A DNA stretch of 64,000 nt from Nitrosomonas cryotolerans ATCC 49181 (GCF_900143275.1 NZ_FSRO01000001.1:2002116-2066115); one strand, 5' to 3'. Counted from the stretch's first letter, positions 38,349 through 47,888 are shown. Notes: generated from the letters alone by a model not told the origin. Program-made: numbers and translations.

Positions 38349-38386
38349 CTCGCAGCCTATTTACTGGTTATGCAGGATTTTCTCTT

Positions 38387-38498
38387 AAAGACCGCTGCAT
38401 AACTGGTTATCTCGGGCTGGGCAAGGTTTTAAGTGTTTGATTTATCAATGCTGCAAGTAATCAGAACAGCTTAAAAACACAGTTATGCAGCGGTCTTT
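38387..38498. mobile_element. 112-bp element with perfect 19-bp terminal inverted repeats
   Basis: AAAGACCGCTGCATAACTG (38387-38405) is exactly complementary to 38480-38498. The flanks are CTT on both sides (38384-38386 and 38499-38501), a possible 3-bp target duplication. Just upstream, 38363-38386 resembles the right end of the same element (TTATGCAG...TCTCTTA), suggesting a truncated neighbouring copy. There is no coding capacity, so it is a MITE or a deleted insertion sequence. Confidence 0.8.
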
Positions 38499-38554
38499 CT
38501 TATATTATCAATCAAGTATTGTGGTTTCTCTAAGCAGTGTTTTGATCACTTTAG

Positions 38555-39460
38555 TTAATCCCGTATGATGCGATAGTTTGCAACAAGTCGGCACTCATTA
38601 TTGGGCGTAACTGTTATCACATCAGTGGCAGCATTGGTAGTCTCGACGCACAGCAGATGTTGGTAATCCATATCTTGTAAATCGGCCATCTCAACGGCTA
38701 TTTCTTTCCATGGGTTCCATACTACTGCTGTTTTATTGCCGCTTGATGTAATCTGTATACGACGTTTTAAGGCAATATCTTCAATAACCAGTTTATTGAG
38801 AACATCAAGATAGATGCGATCCACCTCGGTATTAATTGCGACAGCCCCTACTTGTTTTTTTTGCCTGCTGCTATCAACCTTATCGATATACTCATGGCCT
38901 TCCAGGCCCAATACGACTGCCTGGTGTATATTTCCAACCCTGAAATAAGTATGAAATGCCTGTGTAATAAAGAATGACTCTGTCCCTGTGTTGCGCGTGA
39001 CTAGCTCTAAATTTAGAGTATCTCCAATCGTAATTTCTTGTGTTAAGGAAAAAGCATGTGGCCAGATAACCTGGGTTTCAGGTGTGTCCACTAAGCCGAG
39101 CGTTATACTCAGATCGCCATTTGTGGTTATCTCAGTTTTCACAACATTCCAGAGTCGATTACGTACAAAACCATGTCCCGGGCGCCCCAATTCTTCCGGA
39201 TCCGAGCCAAACCACGGCCAGCAGATAGGCGCCCCGCCTTTAATGGCCTTTCCCACCTGATAATAAGCCTTTTCACTCAAGAACATTAAATCATCAGGTT
39301 CACCGGCAGGCTGAAAGGACAAAACTTGACCGGCATGGATAGAAATGAGTGCGCTGGCTTTGCTACTACTGACCCGTATCATAGGTAATCTACCCTTACC
39401 TTCGATAAATTTTAGTTGACCAGATATTCCGTACTTGGCGTTAAGATGTTCAATATTCAT
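38555..39460 (-). CDS. D-hexose-6-phosphate mutarotase
   Basis: This 301-residue protein is an aldose 1-epimerase-like enzyme of the YeaD/glucose-6-phosphate 1-epimerase group. Typical segments are KGGAPICWPWFG, GHGFVRNRLWNV, FFITQAFHTYFRVGNI, EVDRIYLD and the C-terminal VVWNPW with CVETTNA. It interconverts anomers of hexose 6-phosphates. The ATG at 39460 follows AGGATAGG; the longer upstream start is unlikely. No sugar-metabolism neighbours are seen. Confidence 0.9.
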   Translation of the reverse strand: MNIEHLNAKYGISGQLKFIEGKGRLPMIRVSSSKASALISIHAGQVLSFQPAGEPDDLMFLSEKAYYQVGKAIKGGAPICWPWFGSDPEELGRPGHGFVRNRLWNVVKTEITTNGDLSITLGLVDTPETQVIWPHAFSLTQEITIGDTLNLELVTRNTGTESFFITQAFHTYFRVGNIHQAVVLGLEGHEYIDKVDSSRQKKQVGAVAINTEVDRIYLDVLNKLVIEDIALKRRIQITSSGNKTAVVWNPWKEIAVEMADLQDMDYQHLLCVETTNAATDVITVTPNNECRLVANYRIIRD

Positions 39461-39806
39461 GATACCTATCCTGTTTGGATGATTGTTAATTTGAGATGGT
39501 TGCCGAGTTAAAGAGCATTGCATGTATTTTTAATCTATTTATTTTTTGTGTTAATTCGAATCACGATTATAGTAAAAAAACGCCAATTAATTGATGGCGG
39601 ATGTAAAGTGTACTTATATAGCACCGCTGTTATTGATGACACGATCTTTTGATCGCGCCGCCTATATCGTGTATAGCAATAGAAATCAGCATTGCCAATA
39701 GTACCCCTTAAATGCAAACTGATTCATTTGCGTGGGTGGTGAATGATGGAAATAGTTTATTTCGGTGCCTCATACTATTTGATGAGAAATATCGGAGCAG
39801 TTGTTT
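39461..39806. other. 346-base intergenic region, nothing recognised
   Basis: No gene is supported here. Minor features are a short hairpin CGATCTTTTGATCG near 39642-39655 and the imperfect palindrome CGCCAATTAATTGATGGCG near 39581. Both flanking genes read on the minus strand, so it holds the mutarotase promoter and the end of the queG transcript. Confidence 0.5.
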
Positions 39807-40886
39807 TCATTTGTGTTGTCGTAATGCCCACTGCACGTGCTCTCGGACTAATGGCGAATCATCATCATGACGGGCCCGCAATGCATTAATTATCTTTGGA
39901 GATGAGGCTGCATTGCCTAAGCCCACTGCTAGATTCCGTAACCACTGTTTATGACCAATACGACGAATCGGACTACCAGCGAGCCGCAGGTCGAATTCTT
40001 CTTTGCTCCATGAGAATAATTCGACCAGGGATGCATTATCTAAACCGTGCCGCACGGAAAAGTCATTTTCGTTTGTTATTTTGGCAAATTTATTCCAGGG
40101 ACAGACTAATTGGCAATCATCACACCCATATACTCGGTTACCAATTAAAGGACGTAGTGTTTCTGGAATACTTCCTTTAAGCTCAATGGTTAAATAGGAA
40201 ATGCAGCGCCTGGCATCCAGTTGATAAGGTGCGATAATTGCTTGTGTCGGGCAAATATCAATACATTTTGAGCAAGTGCCGCAATAACTTCCAATGGCTT
40301 CATCTACAGGTAGCGGCAAATCGGTATATATCTCGCCTAAAAAGAACATTGAACCTGCTTCCCGTGAAAGTAACAAGGTGTGTTTTCCGCGCCAACCCAG
40401 GCCAGATTTTTGGGCCCATTCTACTTCCATGACCGGTGCACTATCAGAAAATACACGATAATTAAATGGAGTTACTTCCTGCGCGATTTTATCGGCTAGT
40501 TTTTGTAATCGTGCGCGCAATACTTTATGATAATCGCGCCCCAATGCATAACGAGAGATAAATGCCTGATCACCTGATTTGATCACAGCCCAACTATTTT
40601 CTGCTAATGGTGGTGTGTAATTCATGCATACGGAAATGACACGTTGTGTTCCCGGCACAAGTTCTGACGGGCGAGTACGTTTAACGCCATGTTTTGCCAT
40701 ATAATCCATGTCGCCGTGATAACCCTTGTCTAACCATTCTAAAAGATTCGATTCAACAGGCGACATATCTGTATTAGCGTCTGCAATTCGAATATCCTGG
40801 AAGCCCAGTTCCCTACCCCAGGCTTTAATAATGGTTGCTAAAGATATAAAATCATATGACACATTTAAAGGGGTGTTTTCTTGCAT
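39807..40886 (-). CDS. queG: Epoxyqueuosine reductase
   Basis: This 359-residue B12- and iron-sulphur-dependent enzyme performs the last step of queuosine synthesis in tRNA. It shows WLDKGYHGDMDYMAKHG near the N-terminus, the catalytic-domain GLGWRGKHTLLL, two 4Fe-4S clusters (CGTCSKCIDICPTQAI and CDDCQLVCPWNKFA) and a C-terminal HEAT-like part. The ATG at 40886 fits family length; its 5' end overlaps that of the divergent tsaE. Confidence 0.95.
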   Translation of the reverse strand: MQENTPLNVSYDFISLATIIKAWGRELGFQDIRIADANTDMSPVESNLLEWLDKGYHGDMDYMAKHGVKRTRPSELVPGTQRVISVCMNYTPPLAENSWAVIKSGDQAFISRYALGRDYHKVLRARLQKLADKIAQEVTPFNYRVFSDSAPVMEVEWAQKSGLGWRGKHTLLLSREAGSMFFLGEIYTDLPLPVDEAIGSYCGTCSKCIDICPTQAIIAPYQLDARRCISYLTIELKGSIPETLRPLIGNRVYGCDDCQLVCPWNKFAKITNENDFSVRHGLDNASLVELFSWSKEEFDLRLAGSPIRRIGHKQWLRNLAVGLGNAASSPKIINALRARHDDDSPLVREHVQWALRQHK

Positions 40887-41393
40887 AATTTTCAGCGTAT
40901 TGGGTTCGACTATAGTTCGACTCGGAATTCTACATGCCACCTTGTTGATGAAATGGCAACTCTGGAATTTGGCGCAGCAATTGCCAAAGTTCTGCATGCA
41001 GGTTTAACTATTTTTCTAAATGGCAATCTTGGCGCGGGTAAAACAACATTAGCACGTGGTATTCTACATGGACTCGGTTACGAAGATATAGTTAAGAGTC
41101 CTACATATAATTTAGTTGAAATTTATAAATTTTCTCGGTTATACTTCTATCACTTTGATTTTTATCGTTTCAATGATCCAATAGAGTGGGAAGAAGCGGG
41201 TTTTCGTGAATATTTTAATGCGAATTCAATTTGTCTGGTGGAATGGCCAGAAAAAGCAGGTAAACTGTTGCCCACTGCAGATTTACAGTTTTCTATCTGT
41301 ATTGCTGAGCCAGGCCGAAGTATTAAAATTCAAACAGGGACGGAGGCAGGAAATCGATGTTTGGTACAATGGCGGAATTCAGAGCATCTCTGA
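40881..41393 (+). CDS. tsaE: tRNA threonylcarbamoyladenosine biosynthesis ATPase TsaE
   Basis: This protein of about 170 residues is the ATPase that works with TsaB and TsaD to make t6A37 in tRNA. The Walker A is LNGNLGAGKTTLARG, followed by KSPTYNLVEIY, YHFDFYRF and the LVEWPEKAG motif. The likely start is a TTG at 40881 with AAGGGG upstream, because the conserved LVDEMATLEFG region lies before the only nearby ATG (40953). That start would overlap divergent queG by six bases. Confidence 0.92.
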   Translation: MHNFQRIGFDYSSTRNSTCHLVDEMATLEFGAAIAKVLHAGLTIFLNGNLGAGKTTLARGILHGLGYEDIVKSPTYNLVEIYKFSRLYFYHFDFYRFNDPIEWEEAGFREYFNANSICLVEWPEKAGKLLPTADLQFSICIAEPGRSIKIQTGTEAGNRCLVQWRNSEHL

Positions 41394-42760
41394 TCAAAAT
41401 GGCACGTGCTGATCATTTCCCTTCTGCAGCATCTTTTTTTCTAACATATTTACTAATTGCAGTTGCATTGTCGTTTTTTTTATTCAGTAAGACCGTATTT
41501 GCGGCTACTGAAGTTCATTCCGTGCGTGTTTGGTCGGAATCATCAGAACGTACCCGCTTTACATTGGAATCGAACCTGCCGATCCAGTATTCCCTCCTCA
41601 CCTTGGATAATCCAAAGCGTGTGGTTATTGATTTAAAAGATATTGAACTGACAGCTGTACTGAAAAGCTTGCCGGGGCAAGTTAACGCAACTGACCCCCT
41701 TATTCAAAAGGCGCGTATCGGGCGTTTTAAACCGCATATATTACGGCTAGTACTCGATGTTAAAACAGATGTTGTGCCACAAGCATTTACACTTGAGCCG
41801 ATAGATAATTTTGGTCACAGACTAGTGCTTGATGTTTATCAGGCAGCTCAACAGGTAGCTCAAACGGATTCGCTGGATGATTTAATCGTTTTGCTGACTC
41901 GATCAAATGAATCGGAAAGTTTGGAAAGCCCTGAATCAAGACAGCATAAAACCGTTAAAACCATCAATCAACATAAACCTGATATTATTAATCATCGTAA
42001 GCCTTATGTCGTCAGTAACCGTAAGCCAGCTTCGCCGCGAACCATCATTGTTGCTATTGATCCGGGCCATGGTGGTAAAGATCCGGGCGCAATTGGTCAT
42101 AAGGGTACGCACGAAAAGGATATTACCCTGGCGATTGCTAAAAAGCTTAAAGCCAGGATTGATAAAGAGCCGAATATGCGAGCAGTCCTCACACGCGATA
42201 GTGATTATTATATTTCATTGCCTATGCGACGTGATAAAGCACGTAGCTTTAATGCTGATCTATTTGTATCGGTTCATGCTGATGCTTTCCATAAAACACA
42301 TGCACGGGGTTCTTCTGTATTTACGCTATCTCAGAATGGTGCGACTTCCACCGCTGCTAGCTGGTTAGCGAGAAAGGAAAACAGTGTTGATGGTGATTTA
42401 ATGGGTGGTGTTGATATCGCTTCTAAGCCTGCCGATATACAAAAATTATTAATTGATTTATCGTTAAACGCTACTATTAATGATAGTGCTAAACTTGCGG
42501 ATCATGTTCTTGAAGAAATTAGTGGTATTAATCACCTGCATAAGAAAAACGTTGAGCAGGCTGGATTTGCCGTACTAAAATCGCCAGACATTCCATCGAT
42601 TTTAGTTGAAACAGCCTTTCTCAGTAATCCGAACGAAGAAGAAAAATTAAGAACTGCCGCCTATCAAAACAAGATGGCCGATGCTATGTTCGCAGGTATC
42701 AAACGCTATTTTGCTACGGGTCCGGCGTTAGCGCGGGAAAAAATGGCCCAAGCAGATTAA
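41357..42760 (+). CDS. amiC: N-acetylmuramoyl-L-alanine amidase AmiC
   Basis: This 467-residue periplasmic amidase splits septal peptidoglycan during division. A signal peptide (YLLIAVALSFFLFSKTVFA, cut before ATEV) is followed by the AMIN domain (near residues 55-165, VHSVRVWSESSERTRFTLES), a linker, and the zinc Amidase_3 domain: IVAIDPGHGGKDPGAIG, SVHADAF and PSILVETAFLSNPNEE. The start at 41357 has a strong GGAGG and overlaps tsaE by 37 bases; an ATG at 41399 is an alternative. The tsaE-amiC pair is common in proteobacteria. Confidence 0.94.
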   Translation: MFGTMAEFRASLIKMARADHFPSAASFFLTYLLIAVALSFFLFSKTVFAATEVHSVRVWSESSERTRFTLESNLPIQYSLLTLDNPKRVVIDLKDIELTAVLKSLPGQVNATDPLIQKARIGRFKPHILRLVLDVKTDVVPQAFTLEPIDNFGHRLVLDVYQAAQQVAQTDSLDDLIVLLTRSNESESLESPESRQHKTVKTINQHKPDIINHRKPYVVSNRKPASPRTIIVAIDPGHGGKDPGAIGHKGTHEKDITLAIAKKLKARIDKEPNMRAVLTRDSDYYISLPMRRDKARSFNADLFVSVHADAFHKTHARGSSVFTLSQNGATSTAASWLARKENSVDGDLMGGVDIASKPADIQKLLIDLSLNATINDSAKLADHVLEEISGINHLHKKNVEQAGFAVLKSPDIPSILVETAFLSNPNEEEKLRTAAYQNKMADAMFAGIKRYFATGPALAREKMAQAD

Positions 42761-42965
42761 GTGGTAAGGGATTACCGATAATGCAATGTATGACTATGAG
42801 TTGACAGTCACTTAATTGGCTAGTTATCTGATAAATAGGTATTTCAGGTAGTGTTAAACAGCAATAAGTTAATTATAGTCATTTTTATGATACGAGCTGT
42901 TCAATCTGTTTAATGATAAAAGGAATCCTTGGTATCAACTCATAAAGTGCCGGGAAAAGATATTG

Positions 42966-44102
42966 ATGCCAACTCGCCTTGATAAGTCCTTCACACATTG
43001 GTATCGATTCATTTCTGATGACGGCGTAAATCGCCTGATACTCACGGGGGACTTTACTTTAGTTACTCTTGGAAAACAACTACAAACACTAATTATTGAT
43101 CTTGGTAATTACGCTGATGATCCTGATTTATATTGGGATTTAACTGAAATCAAACAAATGGACGCTGCGGGCGTAATATTATTATGGCGCGCTTGGAATT
43201 CACAGCGTCCGATGCACATATTATTGCGACCAGAGCAGGAAAAAATGTTTGAGCGACTTGAGAAACAGGCCGCTTCTTTCGACAAACCAAAATCTCATGA
43301 TTTGTTATGGCCCATCATGATATCAGGGAGAATCGCGCTACTGCTATGGGAACATCTGATTGGAATCGTTATTCTAATCGGTCAGTTATTGCTGAGTGCC
43401 AAGCTTCTGATCAAATATCCGCGCTATATTCCTTGGCGTGAAATTTCTGCAAATTTATATCGCACTGGTGCACAGGCATTGGGTATTACCGCATTGGTAG
43501 GATTTCTTATTGGTATCGTCTTGAGTTATCTTTCTTCCAAGCAATTACAAATGTTTGGAGCAGATATCTTTATTATTAATATTCTGGGTATCAGTATTAT
43601 CCGAGAACTAGGTCCTTTGCTTGCCGCAATTCTGGTAGCAGGGCGTTCCGGCTCTTCTATGACCGCACAATTAGGCGTTATGAGAGTAACCGAGGAATTG
43701 GATGCACTGACGGTGATGGGTATTTCTCATAGCCAACGCTTGGTATTGCCAAAAGTATTAGGATTAGGTATTGCAATGCCATTGTTAGTATTATGGACCA
43801 GCGCTGTTGCACTAATGGGTGGCATAGTGGCGGCGGAATTACAACTAGGATTGAGCTATCAATATTTCTTAACAGCATTACCAGATGCAGTGCCAACAGC
43901 TAATTTATGGCTAGGATTAGGAAAAGGAGCTGTTTGCGGTATGGTAATTGCATTGATAGCTTGTCATTTCGGCTTAAGAATCAAACCTAATACCGAGAGC
44001 TTGGGTGAGGGTACGACTAATTCAGTCGTCACAGCAATCACTGTTGTTATCATTATTGATGCAATTTTTGCTATTGTATTTTCAGATGTCGGGCTTCTAT
44101 AA
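42966..44102 (+). CDS. mlaE: MlaE family lipid ABC transporter permease with STAS-like N-terminus
   Basis: This 378-residue permease has an N-terminal STAS-like domain (residues 1 to about 110, DDPDLYWDLTEIKQMDAAGV) fused to a MlaE transmembrane domain. The conserved MlaE core is seen in ALGITALVGFLIGIVLSYLS, ILGISIIRELGPLLAAILVA, GRSGSSMTAQLGVMRVTEEL and MGISHSQRLVLPKVLGL. In E. coli the STAS protein MlaB is separate, so this is the fused form. It heads an mlaE-mlaF-mlaD-lipoprotein operon for phospholipid transport between the membranes. The ATG at 42966 follows a TTG. Confidence 0.92.
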   Translation: MPTRLDKSFTHWYRFISDDGVNRLILTGDFTLVTLGKQLQTLIIDLGNYADDPDLYWDLTEIKQMDAAGVILLWRAWNSQRPMHILLRPEQEKMFERLEKQAASFDKPKSHDLLWPIMISGRIALLLWEHLIGIVILIGQLLLSAKLLIKYPRYIPWREISANLYRTGAQALGITALVGFLIGIVLSYLSSKQLQMFGADIFIINILGISIIRELGPLLAAILVAGRSGSSMTAQLGVMRVTEELDALTVMGISHSQRLVLPKVLGLGIAMPLLVLWTSAVALMGGIVAAELQLGLSYQYFLTALPDAVPTANLWLGLGKGAVCGMVIALIACHFGLRIKPNTESLGEGTTNSVVTAITVVIIIDAIFAIVFSDVGLL

Positions 44103-44106
44103 GGAG

Positions 44107-44850
44107 ATGATTGCTCAAAACTGTATCATTGAAATTGAAGCATTACATACTCGCTTTGGTCAACTGGTAGTTCATCGGGATATTAATCTATGCGTGCATT
44201 ATCACGAGGTACTGACATTGGTTGGCGGTTCTGGTAGTGGGAAAACAACATTACTACGACAGATGCTGGGTTTAGAAAGGCCAAGTAAGGGCAATATAAG
44301 GGTTTTTGGTGCCTCCAGATGTGATTGTGATTTTGACCTGCTGAGAAATATCCGTAATCGATCGGGAGTGTTATTCCAACAAGGTGCTCTATTTAGTGCC
44401 TTATCTGTGTTTGATAATGTTGCACTGCCATTGCGTGAACTTCGCACTTTAGATGAACGAATGATACGTGACCTGGTTATGTTCAAACTTGATATGGTTG
44501 CCATTGGGTCACAGCATGCAAATAAAATGCCTGCAAATCTTTCCGGCGGGATGGTTAAACGAGTCGCGTTGGCACGCGCTTTGGCATTAGATCCAGAGTT
44601 GTTATTTCTTGATGAGCCAACTGCAGGGTTAGATCCTGAGCTTAGCGAAGGTTTTGTGAAGCTGATACTTGCTTTACGTGCCGAAATGAATCTGACTATT
44701 GTCATGGTGACACACGATCTGGAAACATTATCTGCCTTATCGAATCGTATAGCAGTATTAGCTGATCAACAAATCGTGGCAATAGGCAATCTACAGGACA
44801 TACGCCACCATCAACATCCATTCATTAATAGCTTCTTTAAGACTGTATAG
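44107..44850 (+). CDS. mlaF: Lipid ABC transporter ATP-binding protein MlaF type
   Basis: This ATPase of about 247 residues energises the MlaE permease. It contains the Walker A GGSGSGKTTLLRQML, the Q loop VLFQQGALFSALSVFDN, the signature LSGGMVKRVALARAL, the Walker B LLFLDEPTAGLDP and the switch His in VMVTHDLETL. The ATG at 44107 lies directly after AAGGAG, which is too close for ideal spacing; ATG 44086, inside mlaE, is an alternative. Confidence 0.94.
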   Translation: MIAQNCIIEIEALHTRFGQLVVHRDINLCVHYHEVLTLVGGSGSGKTTLLRQMLGLERPSKGNIRVFGASRCDCDFDLLRNIRNRSGVLFQQGALFSALSVFDNVALPLRELRTLDERMIRDLVMFKLDMVAIGSQHANKMPANLSGGMVKRVALARALALDPELLFLDEPTAGLDPELSEGFVKLILALRAEMNLTIVMVTHDLETLSALSNRIAVLADQQIVAIGNLQDIRHHQHPFINSFFKTV

Positions 44851-44893
44851 AGTAGACTCACAATAGAAAATAGTAAACAAAAAGAGAGATATC

Positions 44894-45778
44894 ATGGAAA
44901 ATCGTGCGCACGCCCTGGTAGCGGGCTTATTTGTGATTTCCCTAAGTGTAGCTGCAATGTTCGTTGCTACATGGTTCAATGGAGATGTTATCAAGCGGAG
45001 TGATTATCTTGTGGTAACAAATGAATCAGTCACAGGACTTAATTCCCAGGCAGCAGTACATTATCGCGGGGTCAATATTGGTAAAGTAGAAAGTATTCGT
45101 TTTAATCCGGATAATTTAAACCAGATTCTGATTAATATCTCAGTAGATGAAAATATTATGCTTACCAAGAGTGTATATGCCCAGCTTGGCTATCAAGGTG
45201 TGACTGGATTAGCTTATGTCCAATTGAATGATGACGGGAGCGAACCTGAACGATTACAACATGATGCACAGATTCCAATGCGCCGCTCATTATTTGAGGA
45301 AGTCGCGGGCTCTGGGCAAGACTTACTGAGTAATGTAAACGAATTGGTAAAAAAAATGCATCTGTTATTGAGCGAAAAAAATCAAGCGCAATTTTCGAAT
45401 ATTTTGAAAAATATAGAAAAAGCAACGGGCCAGTTTGATGAGACTGCTAAGCAATTACAGCCTGTATTTAAGTCATTTTCAGGCTTAACTACAGAAACAG
45501 AGTCGGTTGTAGGCCATCTTGATCAATTGTTGCTTGAGATTCGTCATATTACAGCGAGAGTTAATCAGCAGGGAGGAATTATGGATAACCTGTCTCAAAG
45601 TACTGAAGAGCTTGCTGCTGCCATTCCAGAGCTTCATAAAATAAGTGATGGAGTGACACGCAGCACTTATAATTTAGATCGCGTTCTTCGCCAGGTGGAG
45701 GAAAACCCACAAAGCTTATTATTTGGTAGCCCCCCGCCGCTGCCAGGTCCGGGAGAATATGGCTTTATATCACCCTAA
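44894..45778 (+). CDS. mlaD: MCE domain lipid-binding protein MlaD type
   Basis: This 294-residue protein has an N-terminal membrane anchor (HALVAGLFVISLSVAAMFVA) and one MCE domain (LVVTNESVTGLNSQAAVHYR, GVNIGKVESIRFNP, LGYQGVTGLAYVQL). A long helical C-terminal region follows, as in PqiB/MlaD relatives that form hexameric rings for lipid passage. It ends in a Pro-rich tail (LFGSPPPLPGPGEYGFISP). It lies after mlaF with an AGAGAG ribosome-binding site. Confidence 0.93.
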   Translation: MENRAHALVAGLFVISLSVAAMFVATWFNGDVIKRSDYLVVTNESVTGLNSQAAVHYRGVNIGKVESIRFNPDNLNQILINISVDENIMLTKSVYAQLGYQGVTGLAYVQLNDDGSEPERLQHDAQIPMRRSLFEEVAGSGQDLLSNVNELVKKMHLLLSEKNQAQFSNILKNIEKATGQFDETAKQLQPVFKSFSGLTTETESVVGHLDQLLLEIRHITARVNQQGGIMDNLSQSTEELAAAIPELHKISDGVTRSTYNLDRVLRQVEENPQSLLFGSPPPLPGPGEYGFISP

Positions 45779-45788
45779 GCGACAGCTA

Positions 45789-46439
45789 ATGAGAAAAATT
45801 CTTATATTGATTATGTTGCTGCTTTCAGGATGCGCTGTGGGGCCCCGATCGGAAGTTCCTGTCGCGATTTATGATCTTGGATTGGTCCATTCGCCGCATG
45901 TTGCTGATGCAGTCAAATCATCACGTGTAGAAACAGTAAACTTGCTAGTAGCAGAAGTGATATCGCCGATATGGCTTGATAGTCAGGCAATACGATATCG
46001 TTTTGCTTATCATAATTCCTCACAATCATATGCATATGCTTATAGTCGCTGGATTGCTGCGCCTGCGGTTTTACTCACAGAGAGAATGAGAAGTCGTATT
46101 GTTACTGACACTGATAATAAAGTCATAAGGGATAAGAATAGCGCAAAGGCTGATTATGGGCTGTACACCGAACTTGAAGAATTCTCTCAGGTTTTTGATG
46201 CTGCTGATAACAGTCATGTTGTAATTAGCCTGCGTGCCCATCTGATTGAGCAGCGTACCCGTTTAATACTGGCTCAACACCGTTTTCATATAAATATAAC
46301 CGCGCTTACTCCGGATGCCACAGGAGCTGTAACGGCCTTGACTGAAGGAACGAATGAGTTGCTCGATAATTTGCTAGACTGGCTTACTAAGGAAGTAGCT
46401 AATCGAAAACTATCTGCCCAATCTGTTACAGATAATTAG
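45789..46439 (+). CDS. ABC-type transport auxiliary lipoprotein (PqiC/MlaD-associated)
   Basis: This 216-residue lipoprotein (MRKILILIMLLLSGC, lipobox LSGC) matches the ABC-type transport auxiliary family: VAIYDLGL near the N-terminus, SPIWLDSQAIRYRF, YSRWIAAPAVLLTERMRSRI and RAHLIEQRTRLILAQ. Such proteins sit in the outer membrane as partners of MCE systems. The start could be ATG 45759, inside mlaD; 45789 gives a normal-length signal peptide. Neither has a convincing ribosome-binding site. Confidence 0.88.
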   Translation: MRKILILIMLLLSGCAVGPRSEVPVAIYDLGLVHSPHVADAVKSSRVETVNLLVAEVISPIWLDSQAIRYRFAYHNSSQSYAYAYSRWIAAPAVLLTERMRSRIVTDTDNKVIRDKNSAKADYGLYTELEEFSQVFDAADNSHVVISLRAHLIEQRTRLILAQHRFHINITALTPDATGAVTALTEGTNELLDNLLDWLTKEVANRKLSAQSVTDN

Positions 46440-46509
46440 TTTTATGTATCGCTGCGGCGAGATGCACTTATGTTAATATCCTGATATTTATAGATTTGAC
46501 GATCCTTTT

Positions 46510-46635
46510 ATGCGCATGTTCTGTACCGTTTTTTTATTAATATTATTACTGAGTGCCTGTGGCTTGAAAGCGCCACTTTATCTACCGCAAGATAACGCGT
46601 TGTCTCATGTTTCACAGGATCCGAAGGAAAATTAA
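46510..46635 (+). CDS. lptM: LPS translocon maturation lipoprotein LptM (YifL)
   Basis: This 41-residue lipoprotein (MRMFCTVFLLILLLSACGLK followed by APLYLP) matches LptM, whose hallmark is the short CGLKGPLYxP motif after the lipobox. LptM helps LptD oxidative maturation in the LPS translocon. It lies directly before lysA and overlaps its ATG (TAATG), the conserved arrangement. Confidence 0.9.
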   Translation: MRMFCTVFLLILLLSACGLKAPLYLPQDNALSHVSQDPKEN

Positions 46636-47888
46636 TGAGTGGTTTCTCATCTTTTATTTATCGTAATAATGAGCTTTATGCCGAATCGATTTCTTTGCAA
46701 CAGATTGCCCATGAGTATGGAACGCCTTGTTATATTTATTCGCGCTCAGCATTAACGAGGGCTTATCAAGAATTTGATTCTGCGTTTACTTCACATGCGC
46801 ATCTTATTTGTTATGCGGTCAAAGCGAATTCCAATATTGCCGTTCTTAACTTGTTTGCCCGTTTAGGCAGCGGCTTCGATATTGTTTCTGGTGGAGAATT
46901 ACAGCGCGTTCTTAAAGCAGGCGGAGATCCACGGAAAGTTGTGTTTTCAGGTGTCGGTAAGAAGATTGATGAAATGCGTATGGCACTGACTGCTGATATT
47001 CTTTGTTTCAATGTGGAGTCTGAAGCAGAGTTATTGTTATTGAATCAGGTAGCCAGTGAAATGCATAAAACTGCACCCGTGAGTTTACGAGTCAATCCTG
47101 ATGTTGATGCGAAAACACATCCCTATATTTCTACCGGTTTAAAAGAAAACAAGTTTGGAATACCGATCAATGAAGCGGAAAGACTCTATAGTTCTGCCAA
47201 GCAATTCTCTCATATAAATTTTATGGGACTGGATTGTCATATTGGGTCTCAGCTAACCGATCTGGATCCATTCGTTCAGGCACGTAAAAAAATGTTTGAT
47301 TTAGTGGATCGCCTGGAGAAGCAGGGTTTACAAATTAATCATCTGGATCTTGGCGGTGGATTGGGTATTCGTTATGCTGATGAAACCCCACCGTCCATAA
47401 AGGACTATGTTTCAGCTTTATGCGCCAGTATCGGTCAGCGTAAGAAACGTATCCTAATTGAGCCAGGACGTTCGCTGGTAGGTAATTCTGGCTTGTTGCT
47501 TACTCGGGTAGAATACCTTAAACATACCCCAGAACGTAATTTTGCTATCGTTGATGCTGCCATGAATGATCTCATGCGTCCAGCTTTCTATAATGCTTAT
47601 CATGAGATATTACCGGTTATTAAGGGTAAAGGAACTGTCTCTAATTATCAAATAGTGGGTCCAGTCTGTGAGACAGGTGATTTTCTTGGACATAACCGGA
47701 AACTGACTCTGGCAAGCGGAGATTTACTTGCTGTCATGTCCGCAGGTGCCTACGGCATGAGCATGAGCTCAAATTACAATACTCGCCCTCGCGCTGCTGA
47801 AGTGATGGTGGACGATAATAATATTTATCTTATTCGTGAACGTGAATCGGTAGATCAGTTAATGGCTGCTGAGAAAATACTCCCTTAA
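46635..47888 (+). CDS. lysA: Diaminopimelate decarboxylase
   Basis: This 417-residue PLP enzyme converts meso-diaminopimelate to lysine. The PLP Lys is about residue 63 in CYAVKANSN. Other signatures are GSGFDIVSGGELQR, MGLDCHIGSQLTDL, HLDLGGGLGIRY, the substrate motif EPGRSLVGNSG and the second active-site CETGDF. It starts inside the lptM stop. dapF, often downstream, is not here; the next gene is squalene synthase. Confidence 0.97.
   Translation: MSGFSSFIYRNNELYAESISLQQIAHEYGTPCYIYSRSALTRAYQEFDSAFTSHAHLICYAVKANSNIAVLNLFARLGSGFDIVSGGELQRVLKAGGDPRKVVFSGVGKKIDEMRMALTADILCFNVESEAELLLLNQVASEMHKTAPVSLRVNPDVDAKTHPYISTGLKENKFGIPINEAERLYSSAKQFSHINFMGLDCHIGSQLTDLDPFVQARKKMFDLVDRLEKQGLQINHLDLGGGLGIRYADETPPSIKDYVSALCASIGQRKKRILIEPGRSLVGNSGLLLTRVEYLKHTPERNFAIVDAAMNDLMRPAFYNAYHEILPVIKGKGTVSNYQIVGPVCETGDFLGHNRKLTLASGDLLAVMSAGAYGMSMSSNYNTRPRAAEVMVDDNNIYLIRERESVDQLMAAEKILP

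Noticed and set aside
39535-39717. A 60-codon minus-strand frame upstream of the mutarotase gene
   Set aside because: No ribosome-binding site, unusual composition and no resemblance to any protein; most likely chance.
42966-46439. A new toxin or defence system in the mlaE-lipoprotein block
   Set aside because: All four proteins match a standard MCE lipid transporter; the fused STAS-like domain is common in this family.
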